DNA of 64,000 nt from JAHFDS01 sp964593795 (GTDB taxonomy: Bacteria; Myxococcota_A; Polyangia; JAHFDS01), in NCBI GenBank assembly GCA_964593795.1, contig CAZQJC010000371.1, forward strand, positions 1-64,000, given 5' to 3'. Of the stretch, positions 25,242 to 33,024 are shown piece by piece. Numbering within the stretch: position 1 is the first letter of the stretch; every line of letters begins with the position of its first letter. The position numbers and the translations under genes were made by a program. The notes beneath the pieces are model-generated. The model did not search any database. It saw only the letters and a list, made by a program, of their open reading frames with translations, and was not told the DNA's origin.

Positions 25242-26759
25242 TCACGCGTCGACCTCGTACTTCTTCAGCCAGTTCGACAGCGTCTGGTAGCTGGGAGCGC
25301 CGACCAACTCCGCTGCCCGCGTCTTGTTGCCGGCCGCTTCGTCGAGCGCCCGTCCGAGGTAGTGCCGCGCCACTTCCTTTAGCAATTCCTGCAGGTTGAG
25401 GCCGCCGCCAAGGGGGCGACCGAGGACGTCGCGGCGCTTGGCGTGGGGCACGGCGAGCAGGAACTCGCGGATGTCTTCGGTGGAGATGGTGACGGCGTCG
25501 CTCCAGATGGCCGCGCGCCGAAGCGTAAGTTGAAGCTCGCGGACGTTGCCCGGCCAGGGATGAGCGAGAAGAAGAGTTCTTGCGCCAGTGGAGAGTTTTT
25601 TGTGCACGTATCCAGGCTCAGCCTTCTCAGCGTCCTGGTTCTCCTTCTTCAGCAGCTCGTCGATCAGGAGCCCCAAGTCGCCCTTTCGCTCACGGAGCGA
25701 CGGCACCTTCAAGACTGCGACGGCAAGCCTGTAGAAGAGGTCCTCGCGAAAGTGCCCGGCCTCGACCTCCTCGATGACGGTGCGATTGGTCGCAGAGATG
25801 ACCCGCACATCGACCTTCGTCGGCGTGTTGGCACCAACCGGTGTGATCTCTCCCTCCTGCAGCACGCGCAGCAACATCACCTGCGCCTGCTTAGGGAGTT
25901 CGCCAAGTTCATCGAGGAAGATGGTCCCGCCGTGCGCCGCCTCGAACTTGCCCTTTCGAGCATCAACCCCCGTTCCCACTCCCTTCAGAACCCCGAACAG
26001 TTCGGACTCCACCAAGTCTTTGCTGATGGCGCCGCAATTCACGGCGATAAACGGCTTTTCGCGTCGAGGGCTGGCCTGGTGGATGGCCTTCGCGAACAGC
26101 TCCTTGCCGGTGCCGGACTCGCCCTCGATGAGCACCGGGACGTTCCGAAGCGCGACCCGGCGCGCGCTCAGGACGAGGCGCGCCATCACCTTGGTGCGGT
26201 GGATGATGTCCTTGAACTCTGGCGCGGATGGCGACTCTGCCGTGCTCTGGTTTCGCAGGCGCTCGTCGGGCTCGCGCAGCAGGTCAGGCAGAAACTCGGC
26301 GGCGATGTCGAACGGGACATGCAGCGTGTTCACGCCCTTGTGCGAGGACTCGAGCAACTCGGCCGTTTGGAAGATGCCCTTTCCAAGCAGCATCCAGACG
26401 GCCCACATGGCCGGCGTTCCGGCGCTCATCTGGAAAGAGAGGCGAGCGTCGGGATCCGCGGCGAGCACCGCACGGCACGCTCGGTGAGCAGCCTCGTAGA
26501 TTCCTCCCACATCGACCGGACCTTTGAGCGACTCATCGCGTTCAACGAGCTCGACGGAAGGCGCCCGTTTCCGAAGCCACTCGAAGTACCTCGGCAGCAG
26601 GTCTCGGAAGCGCGGCTCCTCGAAGTACTTGAGCAGTACAACCTTGTCGAACCCGCGCGTGGCCAACGCGTGGGCAACTGGGCCAATGTTGCCGTCCCTC
26701 TCCCGCTCGGGGCCGTTGAGGTCGGCGACGCCGACCCACGCGATGAGCACTCGCCGCAT
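25242..26759 (-). CDS. CARF-domain sigma54-dependent activator (RtcR-like)
   Basis: A 505-residue activator in three parts. Residues 1-165 are a CARF Rossmann fold with the ligand loop FQMSAGTPAM (109-118). Residues about 183-415 are a sigma54-interacting AAA+ domain with Walker A GESGTGKE (213-220) and Walker B IFLDEL. The C-terminus is a Fis-type HTH (AAGNKTRAAELVGAPSYQTL). CARF domains bind cyclic oligoadenylates or RNA ends; RtcR responds to RNA 2',3'-cyclic phosphates. The sigma54-contact loop, normally GAFTGA, reads GVGTGV (260-265), an odd substitution. It lies between two sigma54-like promoters facing away from it, so it should switch on both flanking operons. Confidence 0.9.
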   Translation of the reverse strand: MRRVLIAWVGVADLNGPERERDGNIGPVAHALATRGFDKVVLLKYFEEPRFRDLLPRYFEWLRKRAPSVELVERDESLKGPVDVGGIYEAAHRACRAVLAADPDARLSFQMSAGTPAMWAVWMLLGKGIFQTAELLESSHKGVNTLHVPFDIAAEFLPDLLREPDERLRNQSTAESPSAPEFKDIIHRTKVMARLVLSARRVALRNVPVLIEGESGTGKELFAKAIHQASPRREKPFIAVNCGAISKDLVESELFGVLKGVGTGVDARKGKFEAAHGGTIFLDELGELPKQAQVMLLRVLQEGEITPVGANTPTKVDVRVISATNRTVIEEVEAGHFREDLFYRLAVAVLKVPSLRERKGDLGLLIDELLKKENQDAEKAEPGYVHKKLSTGARTLLLAHPWPGNVRELQLTLRRAAIWSDAVTISTEDIREFLLAVPHAKRRDVLGRPLGGGLNLQELLKEVARHYLGRALDEAAGNKTRAAELVGAPSYQTLSNWLKKYEVDA

Positions 26760-26778
26760 CGATCAACGGTAGAAGAAA

Positions 26779-26807
26779 GCTTGCGTGACCACAAGCGACC
26801 TTGTCGC
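26779..26807. promoter_or_regulatory. Possible activator-binding dyads in the divergent region
   Basis: GCTTG (26779-26783) pairs with CAAGC (26792-26796), and GCGAC (26795-26799) with GTCGC (26803-26807). They lie 40-68 bases upstream of the rightward sigma54 site, where enhancer sites for such activators can occur. The octamer GCGTGACC inside the first dyad also occurs upstream of the leftward promoter (complement of 25240-25247). The match is short and could be chance. Confidence 0.35.
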
Positions 26808-26846
26808 GCGAAACTCCGCACGCGGGAAATCCTCGGCCGTTCGGTT

Positions 26847-26862
26847 TGGCACGCCTCCTGCT
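26847..26862 (+). promoter_or_regulatory. Sigma54 promoter for the small membrane-protein operon
   Basis: TGGCACGCCTCCTGCT matches the sigma54 consensus with the same single deviation as the promoter at 25203-25218; the two sites share 14 of 16 bases. GG and GC are correctly 12 bases apart. Transcription would start near 26873, about 33 bases before the first gene's ATG at 26906. Confidence 0.75.
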
Positions 26863-26905
26863 CAACGAGCGTTCACTGCCCCTTGCAGCGACCAAGGAGA
26901 CCACC

Positions 26906-27283
26906 ATGCCGACCAAGAGCACCGCCCTGACGACGAACCAGAAGGTCCACGGGATCGTTCACACCGCCGCGACCGCCGCTGCCGCCGTCGGGGCGGGTCT
27001 CGCCCAAATCCCCGGCTCGGATGCGCCCGTCCTGGCAGGCATCCAGACGACGATGATCATCGCCATCGCCCACGAGCACAGCGCGGCGATCACGAAGGCT
27101 GCCGCCGCTGACCTCCTGCTGACGTTCACCGCGACGCACGTCGGGCGCGGCATCAGTCAGTGGCTCGTCGGCTGGGTTCCGGGCTGGGGCAACGCGATCA
27201 ACGCGTCGACCGCGGCTGCGCTGACGGAGGCCGTTGGCTGGGCGGCGGACGCGTACTTCGGCGAGCAGCGGGCTGCGGCCTAA
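26906..27283 (+). CDS. Small helical membrane-associated protein (DUF697-like)
   Basis: A 125-residue protein from ATG 26906, which follows an AAGGAG site. Its spacing of hydrophobic and glycine positions (IPGSDAPVLAGIQTTMIIAI, HVGRGISQWLVGWVPGWGNA, TEAVGWAADAYF) resembles the DUF697/YcjF-like helical domain found after GTPases and in membrane-targeted proteins. Two or three helices could insert in or lie on the membrane. It is the first gene after the rightward sigma54 promoter, so it is likely induced by the CARF activator. Function unknown; a membrane effector or stress-response protein is possible. Confidence 0.7.
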   Translation: MPTKSTALTTNQKVHGIVHTAATAAAAVGAGLAQIPGSDAPVLAGIQTTMIIAIAHEHSAAITKAAAADLLLTFTATHVGRGISQWLVGWVPGWGNAINASTAAALTEAVGWAADAYFGEQRAAA

Positions 27284-27295
27284 AAGGAGGACACC

Positions 27296-27565
27296 ATGAG
27301 CACGCAAAAGGCGAAGATCGCGGGTTTGGTTGTGGGCGGAGGAACGGGGGCGAGCCTCGTTGGCGCGACGGCGGCGCTGTCGGGCCCCGCGGCGAACCTG
27401 GGGGGCTACGCGGTGGCGCAGATGGTCGCGAGCTCCGTTGGCCTCGGTGGGCCTGCGTTGTCGGTGGGCATCGCTGCCATGGGCGGTCCGGTGGTCGCCG
27501 GCGCGGCAGTCGCGGCGGGCGTCGGCTACGGCGCGTACCGCGTCGCCAAGTGGATCTTCGGATGA
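27296..27565 (+). CDS. 89-residue glycine-rich hydrophobic protein
   Basis: ATG 27296 follows a perfect AGGAGG. Apart from a short polar start (MSTQKAKI) and a basic end (YRVAKWIFG), the protein is one long hydrophobic, glycine- and alanine-rich stretch with spaced glycines (VVGGGTGASLVGATAALSGP, then GIAAMGGPVVAGAAVAAGVG). This is the pattern of glycine-zipper membrane proteins, including pore-forming peptides and bacteriocin-like toxins. It lies 12 bases after the previous gene and overlaps a possible ATG of the next. Probably membrane-inserted. Confidence 0.75.
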   Translation: MSTQKAKIAGLVVGGGTGASLVGATAALSGPAANLGGYAVAQMVASSVGLGGPALSVGIAAMGGPVVAGAAVAAGVGYGAYRVAKWIFG

Positions 27566-27579
27566 AGGAGAACGCAAGC

Positions 27580-27798
27580 ATGCACAAGAACGAGATGGCG
27601 AAGTACGCAGAAGAAGCGTTGCAGCAGGTCCCCGAAGAGCACCGTCGTCGCGGCTTGGCAGCCGCCGTAGGCGCGACGATCGGCGGCGTCGTGGGCTCGG
27701 TCCTGGGTGGCCCGATCGGCGCCGCGGTCGGAGCGTCGCTCGGCGGCGCGGTGGGCGTCGCTGTTGGCGAGAAGACCGGCAAGGAAGGTGCGCGATGA
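27580..27798 (+). CDS. 72-residue glycine-zipper protein
   Basis: Starts at ATG 27580 with AAGGAG 9 bases upstream; an alternative ATG at 27562 overlaps the previous stop. An amphipathic, charged N-terminus (MHKNEMAKYAEEALQQVP) is followed by a classic glycine-zipper segment (VGATIGGVVGSVLGGPIGAA, then VGASLGGAVGVAVG) long enough for a two-helix membrane hairpin, and a charged tail. No signal peptide. Third gene of the sigma54-driven operon, with ATGA overlap to the next tiny gene. Confidence 0.72.
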   Translation: MHKNEMAKYAEEALQQVPEEHRRRGLAAAVGATIGGVVGSVLGGPIGAAVGASLGGAVGVAVGEKTGKEGAR

Positions 27799-27884
27799 GC
27801 AACCTCGTGCGCTGGTGGAAAGGACGCTCGGACGGCGAGACCTCGCGCTCGCCAACCCCCGCTCGCCCCCCAGCGACAAGCTGA
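27795..27884 (+). CDS. 29-residue basic/aromatic peptide
   Basis: A very small frame starting within the previous stop (ATGA). The N-terminus MSNLVRWWKGR is amphipathic with two tryptophans and three basic residues, followed by a Ser/Pro-rich tail. Such a segment could bind membrane surfaces. It ends five bases before the stop of the convergent gene at 27889. Translational coupling and position support a real gene, but the size makes this uncertain. Confidence 0.45.
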   Translation: MSNLVRWWKGRSDGETSRSPTPARPPATS

Positions 27885-27888
27885 CGGC

Positions 27889-29568
27889 TCACGGAGCGCT
27901 GGCAACGGTCTCTGTCGCGATGCGCTCGGCCACCCGCCCGAGCACCAGGCGACCAGCTTCATTGATCGAGAAGGCACCGTCGGCCGTCTCGACAAGTGCC
28001 AAGTCGGCCATGAGCGTAAGCAACGCCTCGATACGATCCGGGGTCAGGCGAGGCACGGCAGGCTCGGAGCCGGGCAGGGCCACCCAGCCCGTCTCGTCGT
28101 TGCTGAAGCGGAGGCGCCGCTGCTCGTTGTCGAACCGGGCGACCGCCACGGCAACGTGTTGCTGAAGTACCAGCTCCTCCAGCAGATCTACGAGCACCTC
28201 GCGTAGCGCAACGTCTGCTCTCCGTTGCCACCACATCTTGAAGTGGAGCATGGAGATCCGTCGCCGGGCGCCGATGGCGGCGAACCCGTGCTCGTCACGC
28301 GCATCAACGAGCTGTTCGGCCAGTGCGAGGACCGATAACGTCAGGCCGAGGACGGCCGGAACGGCCCGCACCGGCTCCTCGTCGGAGAGTGCGTCGCCTA
28401 TCTCGGCTCGCAGCGCCCAGGGGCTACCCAGAGCACCGGTCGCGGCCCACGGCAGCACGTTCGCCACCCGCCGATGCTGGAGGAACTCCGGCACAGCTAC
28501 ACCAGCCGGGCGCGAGAGGAGGCTTGCCAGATCGTCATGGGGCGCGACCGTGTGGGCGAGGACATCGGCGACTGCCTCGACGAAGTCTTCGCCAGTGCCT
28601 GGCATGTGCCACTCCACCCAGAACAGCCACGCTTCGAGCGCGTAGCGCTGGAGCTGCCGGAGCTGGAGAAGCTGCCACCTGGCGGCCGTGCGAGCCAGGT
28701 AAGCAGGGATCACCAACGGGGTTCCGTCGCGACGGTGCCCGGACAAGAGCGCCTGCCGGATCGCAGCCGTCGCGCAGTCGTCGCCGAGCGCGCCGACGAC
28801 CTCCAGGAGGAGCGCCAAGGTCAGCCGTCGCTCGTGGTCCGCCGCTACCGGATGGTCGTCGAGATCGAACAGCGCCTCGATGTAGGGCGCGCGCTCCGGG
28901 CGCTCGGGAAGTGCCTCACCGATGACCAGACCTCGAGCTGCCAGGTCGATGGCCGCGGCGCGCTCAATCTCGCCGGGCACAGGGAACTGCGCGAGCCTGT
29001 CGTATGTTGCGGAGCCCCGCATCAGGGGATCGAGCGCCAACGCGAGCTTCTCGCCGCGAGTCGTCGGCCACCAGATCTTAGAGCCCGAGGCGAGAAGGTC
29101 GAACGAACCCGGCTTCGCGGAGGGGCCATACTGCACGGCGGCGAGGGCGCTGGTGTTGGCGTGGGACCGCCCGTACTTCTTGAACCGCAGCGGGATGATG
29201 GGGTTGTCGCCAAGGTGGCGCAGCGCATCGGAGCCCAACCCTCCGGTGCGCCCTCCGAACTGCTCGCCCAGCTCGTGCTGGCCGACAAGCTGGATGGTCT
29301 CCACTGCATCGAAGAAGTCGCGGAACTGGTCGCTCTTGAGGTCGGTCCCAGCGGCGCGGCAGTTCTCACGGTAGCGCCACGCTGCCCAGCACATGATCGC
29401 GTGCTGTCGCGCCGACAAGACGACGTTGTTGTACGCGCCTGTGAGACGCGTGAGCATTTCGAGGTTCACCGCCCGCGTTCCGAGATAGTCCACTCCGATG
29501 CTTCCATCGTCGGTCGCTTCGGACCAGGCCGGGGACGTGGCTGTGATGAGCGCTTCGTGCGGCTTCAC
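27889..29568 (-). CDS. Unknown partner of the PLD-family nuclease
   Basis: A 559-residue protein I do not recognise. I start at GTG 29568, which overlaps the PLD gene's stop (GTGA) and follows GGAGGG; an in-frame ATG at 29601 is possible. An early segment, LTGAYNNVVLSARQHAIMCW, and many aromatic residues suggest a helical N-terminal domain. The C-terminal part from about residue 440 looks winged-helix-like (DRIEALLTLMADLALVETAD and INEAGRLVLGRV). Its strict coupling to the PLD gene suggests a two-protein defence unit: nuclease plus target-recognition or control subunit. Confidence 0.7.
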   Translation of the reverse strand: MKPHEALITATSPAWSEATDDGSIGVDYLGTRAVNLEMLTRLTGAYNNVVLSARQHAIMCWAAWRYRENCRAAGTDLKSDQFRDFFDAVETIQLVGQHELGEQFGGRTGGLGSDALRHLGDNPIIPLRFKKYGRSHANTSALAAVQYGPSAKPGSFDLLASGSKIWWPTTRGEKLALALDPLMRGSATYDRLAQFPVPGEIERAAAIDLAARGLVIGEALPERPERAPYIEALFDLDDHPVAADHERRLTLALLLEVVGALGDDCATAAIRQALLSGHRRDGTPLVIPAYLARTAARWQLLQLRQLQRYALEAWLFWVEWHMPGTGEDFVEAVADVLAHTVAPHDDLASLLSRPAGVAVPEFLQHRRVANVLPWAATGALGSPWALRAEIGDALSDEEPVRAVPAVLGLTLSVLALAEQLVDARDEHGFAAIGARRRISMLHFKMWWQRRADVALREVLVDLLEELVLQQHVAVAVARFDNEQRRLRFSNDETGWVALPGSEPAVPRLTPDRIEALLTLMADLALVETADGAFSINEAGRLVLGRVAERIATETVASAP

Positions 29569-32093
29569 GCGCCCTCCGAAGGCACCAGCCAGCGAGAGCA
29601 TCTCGTGTTGCGGCACTGGATGGGCTCTCGGAGCAGCAGACGACCGCACACCGATGCGGCGAGCGCCTGGTGGCAGCGGGGGCAGCTCGTGGTCCAGGGC
29701 TCGACGAACAGGGGAGCGCTGCGACGCGCGCTTCGCGAGACCTCGGAATCCGGGCCGGTCATCCTCGGCTTGGTTTCACTGCGCATGACGGCCTCGAGGT
29801 GAAGCTTGAGGGCGAGCGCCCGATCGCTGGCCGACGGCGTCTGCCGCATCAGCAGGAGCACCTCGGCCAGGGTTCCCGGCGCGCAGGGGAAGACCTCGTC
29901 GAGCGAGCGCGGTAGCGAGCTCGGCGCGACCGCCCTTCCGGCGGCCCGGTCGAGGGCGGCCAAGGCTTCGCGAACGACATCCGCTCGCATCGGCTGGCTT
30001 CGCGGCTCGCTTTCGCCCTCCAGGCGGCCACCAGAGTCATGCCAGGACAGGAGGGCAAGGAGCAACGCAAGGAGCTGCGCGGCATCCTCGGCCAGCGCAG
30101 CTCCGGGTGCATGCAGCAGCGATACGAGGGCTGCCCGATTCGCCAGCGGGCAAAGGAGGGTGCGGATCAGCGTCGCTGCACTGGACCAGAACCCAGCACG
30201 GTTCTCGCCGTCCCGGAGCCGATACCGCAGTACCAGGCGCGCACAGAGCGAGCTGTACGCCAGGACGTGCGCGGGTTTCGCGGGCGCCCGCCGGATCGCG
30301 TTCGCGGCCTCCACGAACGAGGCCTCGAAATCGTCCAACGCCTGACGCATCGAACGAGGCAACCGGGGCCGCGGCTTCTTCAGAAGCTGCGCGGCGCCAC
30401 CCGGCTCGTCGCCTTCGTCATCGTGGACCTCTGCCGGCTCGTCCATGACGCCGAACGCAGCACGCATCGCCTGCTCAACGTCATCGATGAAGTTGCCCGC
30501 ATGACCTCCAGCGGCGGTCCGAGGTGGCAGCGGTAGGCGCGTCAGTGCCTCGATGAGCCGAAGCGGGATCGAGACCTCCTCACCGTCGTCGGCGTTCTCT
30601 CCAGAGCGCGCTCGGTGTGTCCGAAACACTCCCGACCCGACAGCCTCGATGGTGTGGGCATGCTCTTCGGCGAACACACGGAGCAGGACGGTGTCGTCCT
30701 CATCGCTGTCCGCCTCGGTAGAGTCACCGAGCAGGAGACGGTTCCACGCGCTCAGCGCCGCACGGAACTCGCGCGTAGCGTTGAGCAGCTCGTCGAACGC
30801 CACCCACGAGCGTGCTGACCAGCGGCGCCCATCCACGAAGGCGGAGGCCTCGATCCGAAGTGCGCGCGGTCGCAGCGAGTTGAAGCTGGCAGGTAGACGA
30901 ACGCGGATGACACCGTCATCGGGCCAAGCCGCAGCGTTCGGCTCGTCCAAGGAGTCCACGAACCCCACGAGGACGTGGTCAAGCGGCGCTGGGCCGAGCC
31001 ACCGGAGGTGCGCCCGGACATGGTCGTCCGCGGCTCGCGCCCACTGGATCGTCAGGAGTCGGAGCTCCGCCTCCTTGTACTCGACCACCTCGAGATCAGG
31101 CGTGCCTGGAGACGTTCTGAGCAGGTTCTCGAACGTCCCCCCGCGCAGCAGGGAAACCTCGACGTTGTTCGTCGTCCAGAGCGCCTGCCAGGTCGCGTTC
31201 GTGGATCCCGACATGATGTGGCTCTCGGTGTCGTCCACGACATGGAACACCTTCGCGTGCAGCGGCCGAGTCTGGTTCTCGATCTCGAGCCGGCGGGCCG
31301 CCACGCCGCGGACCTTGGCTTTCCGCGACAAGGGGTACGTCGTGGACGACCCGACGTACAGCACCTCGATGGCCCCCGCGTTGAGCCGGTCGGCAAGGCG
31401 GTCGATGGCCGCGCCGTCACGATCGTGAAACGGCGACAGCACTTGGAGCCGGCGCCCCTCCCGGCTGCCGAGATGGCGGGTTAGCTGCTCCCCAATAGGC
31501 TCGCGCGTGCTGTCGAGCCAGCGGACGGGAGACACTGTGCTCGGCAGCCGTGGCAGCCATGAGGTCACAGCGCAATGTGCTGCGGCCAGGGTCGACGCCG
31601 CCCTGCCACCCGCTTCGACCCGGGCGTGGAGGTTCGTGAGGAAGGAGAGGATGTCCTCGGCGACCGATCGATGAAGGTGGCGTCCGTCAGAGACCGGAAG
31701 GCCCGCGACCAGGACCTCCCAGCATTCGAGGTTGCGGTGCATCCCGGCAAACGTCAGGTTGCCGCTGCCGACTGCAACGAGGAGACAGTCGCGCGACCAC
31801 AAGACGCCGACCTTGGCGTGGAACGCGCCCTTCGGCGCCCCAGCGGGCTCCACCGTGTACCTGACCCCTGCTCCCGTTACGAGTCCTTCGCCCAGGGACG
31901 CGTTGATGCCAACTGGATCGGCGAGCAGCAAGATCTGCCGTGCGCCGGACCGTTCGAGCGCACGAAGCAGATGGGTCTCGAACCATGCCAGCGAGAGCGT
32001 GTACGTCGTGAAGATCGCACCCTCAACGGGCACGGAGCTAACGACGTCGACAATTGGCAGGGCGGTCGATGGTGTGCTGGACGCTTCCGTCAT
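29565..32093 (-). CDS. PLD-family nuclease with two HKD motifs and zinc ribbon
   Basis: An 842-residue phospholipase-D-superfamily protein. Two catalytic sites are visible: FHAKVGVLWS with VGSGNLT (H92, K94, N112) and LHAKVFHVV with MSGSTNA (H279, K281, N299). Both occur within the first 300 residues. The middle is a strand-rich region and a helical domain with a long acidic linker. The last about 40 residues hold a zinc ribbon (CPRC, then QCRNTRCSRW). PLD nucleases of this kind cut DNA or RNA without metal. ATG 32093 is the last Met before the conserved N-terminus; the frame upstream is a shadow. It is coupled to the following unknown gene. Confidence 0.82.
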   Translation of the reverse strand: MTEASSTPSTALPIVDVVSSVPVEGAIFTTYTLSLAWFETHLLRALERSGARQILLLADPVGINASLGEGLVTGAGVRYTVEPAGAPKGAFHAKVGVLWSRDCLLVAVGSGNLTFAGMHRNLECWEVLVAGLPVSDGRHLHRSVAEDILSFLTNLHARVEAGGRAASTLAAAHCAVTSWLPRLPSTVSPVRWLDSTREPIGEQLTRHLGSREGRRLQVLSPFHDRDGAAIDRLADRLNAGAIEVLYVGSSTTYPLSRKAKVRGVAARRLEIENQTRPLHAKVFHVVDDTESHIMSGSTNATWQALWTTNNVEVSLLRGGTFENLLRTSPGTPDLEVVEYKEAELRLLTIQWARAADDHVRAHLRWLGPAPLDHVLVGFVDSLDEPNAAAWPDDGVIRVRLPASFNSLRPRALRIEASAFVDGRRWSARSWVAFDELLNATREFRAALSAWNRLLLGDSTEADSDEDDTVLLRVFAEEHAHTIEAVGSGVFRTHRARSGENADDGEEVSIPLRLIEALTRLPLPPRTAAGGHAGNFIDDVEQAMRAAFGVMDEPAEVHDDEGDEPGGAAQLLKKPRPRLPRSMRQALDDFEASFVEAANAIRRAPAKPAHVLAYSSLCARLVLRYRLRDGENRAGFWSSAATLIRTLLCPLANRAALVSLLHAPGAALAEDAAQLLALLLALLSWHDSGGRLEGESEPRSQPMRADVVREALAALDRAAGRAVAPSSLPRSLDEVFPCAPGTLAEVLLLMRQTPSASDRALALKLHLEAVMRSETKPRMTGPDSEVSRSARRSAPLFVEPWTTSCPRCHQALAASVCGRLLLREPIQCRNTRCSRWLVPSEGA

Positions 32094-32242
32094 CCGTGCG
32101 GGCTCTCGCAGCTCGTCATCCTCGTTCAGCCCCGTCCCGACAGGGTACCGCGCCCGGGGCGGTCGCTGCCCGCCGTCAGTAGCCGCAGGAGGAGGAAACG
32201 CGATCGCGCCGCTCGTCGGACGGCGCGTGCCACCCCGATCCG

Positions 32243-32677
32243 TCAGGCCGCGCGTTTGACCGCCTCGGCGAGCTGACCGGGCTCGAGAGGCAGCCAGGCG
32301 ATGGCGTCCACCGGTCCGTGCTGCAGGATCACGCCCTCGAGGGGCTCGACGACAGGCGAACCGACGAGCACGCGTCGCGCGCCGGGGAGGTCTCGTCCAG
32401 CCGCCTCGAGGACATCGAGACCATCGAGGCGGGGCGAATCGAGGCGGAGGCCGCACACGACCACGTCGACCTCGGGCTTGCCGGACAGGACATCGAGCGC
32501 GCGGGAGGCGCCCACGATCTGCTGAACGGCCATGCCCGCGCCCTCGAGCTCGCGCGCGCAATCGGCGCAGGCTGCGATCGTCTGGCCGACGACAAGCACT
32601 CGTAGACCGAGGAGGGACCGCTGGGTCCTGGCAGATCGAGCGAGGCGTGTGTACGTGGCGCGCGGATGCGTTCTCAT
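32243..32677 (-). CDS. Degenerate response-regulator receiver protein
   Basis: A 144-residue CheY-like receiver domain (LRVLVVGQTIAACADCAREL, then LDVLEAAGRDLPGARRVLVG). The usual phospho-acceptor aspartate is missing: the strand reads VDVVVCGLRL, with Cys-Gly where LD would be expected. The conserved lysine region is also altered. It is likely a pseudo-receiver working by protein contact rather than phosphorylation. ATG 32677 has AAGGAG upstream and overlaps the previous stop by 4 bases. Last of a three-gene operon. Bases 32094-32242, between here and the PLD gene, hold no supported gene. Confidence 0.75.
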   Translation of the reverse strand: MRTHPRATYTRLARSARTQRSLLGLRVLVVGQTIAACADCARELEGAGMAVQQIVGASRALDVLSGKPEVDVVVCGLRLDSPRLDGLDVLEAAGRDLPGARRVLVGSPVVEPLEGVILQHGPVDAIAWLPLEPGQLAEAVKRAA

Positions 32678-33024
32678 GATCGCTCCTTGCGGGTCCAGCC
32701 CCGGGCTGCACCGACGTCGTGAGCGCGCTGCTCGCGCGCGGCCTCGGCCCACTCGAGGCGGGTCGAGCGGAGGCCACCACCGCGCAGCCGTTGCTCCTGC
32801 TCGTCCATCGTCGGGCAGCGGCGGCGGGGCGCAGCGACCAGCGGGGCGTGTCCCTCGACCTCGGGCGTGATCTTGAGGGCGAGAAACGTGCGGCACATCT
32901 GGCAGAGCCAGTACCGGCGGCCGTTCGACCACCGCGCGCGTCCGAGGCCGTGGTCGCCGAGACAGTTCGCGCAGGAGGTCCCACCGATCGCGGAGCGGCC
33001 TGCTCGGACGCTTGGGAGTCTCAC
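32674..33024 (-). CDS. Small zinc-ribbon protein
   Basis: A 116-residue protein with two CxxC knuckles, SCANC and LCQMC, spaced as a treble-clef/ribbon zinc finger. The rest is basic and polar (RRRCPTMDEQEQRLRGGGLR). Such proteins may bind nucleic acid or act as adaptors. It starts at GTG 33024, inside the previous gene's stop (GTGA) and after GAGGG, and its own stop overlaps the next gene (ATGA). Middle gene of a tightly coupled operon. Confidence 0.65.
   Translation of the reverse strand: MRLPSVRAGRSAIGGTSCANCLGDHGLGRARWSNGRRYWLCQMCRTFLALKITPEVEGHAPLVAAPRRRCPTMDEQEQRLRGGGLRSTRLEWAEAAREQRAHDVGAARGWTRKERS

Noticed and set aside
32217..32232. Third possible sigma54 promoter upstream of the PLD operon
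   Set aside because: The -24 block TGGCACG is perfect, but the -12 block reads GTCC where TTGC is needed at the right spacing.
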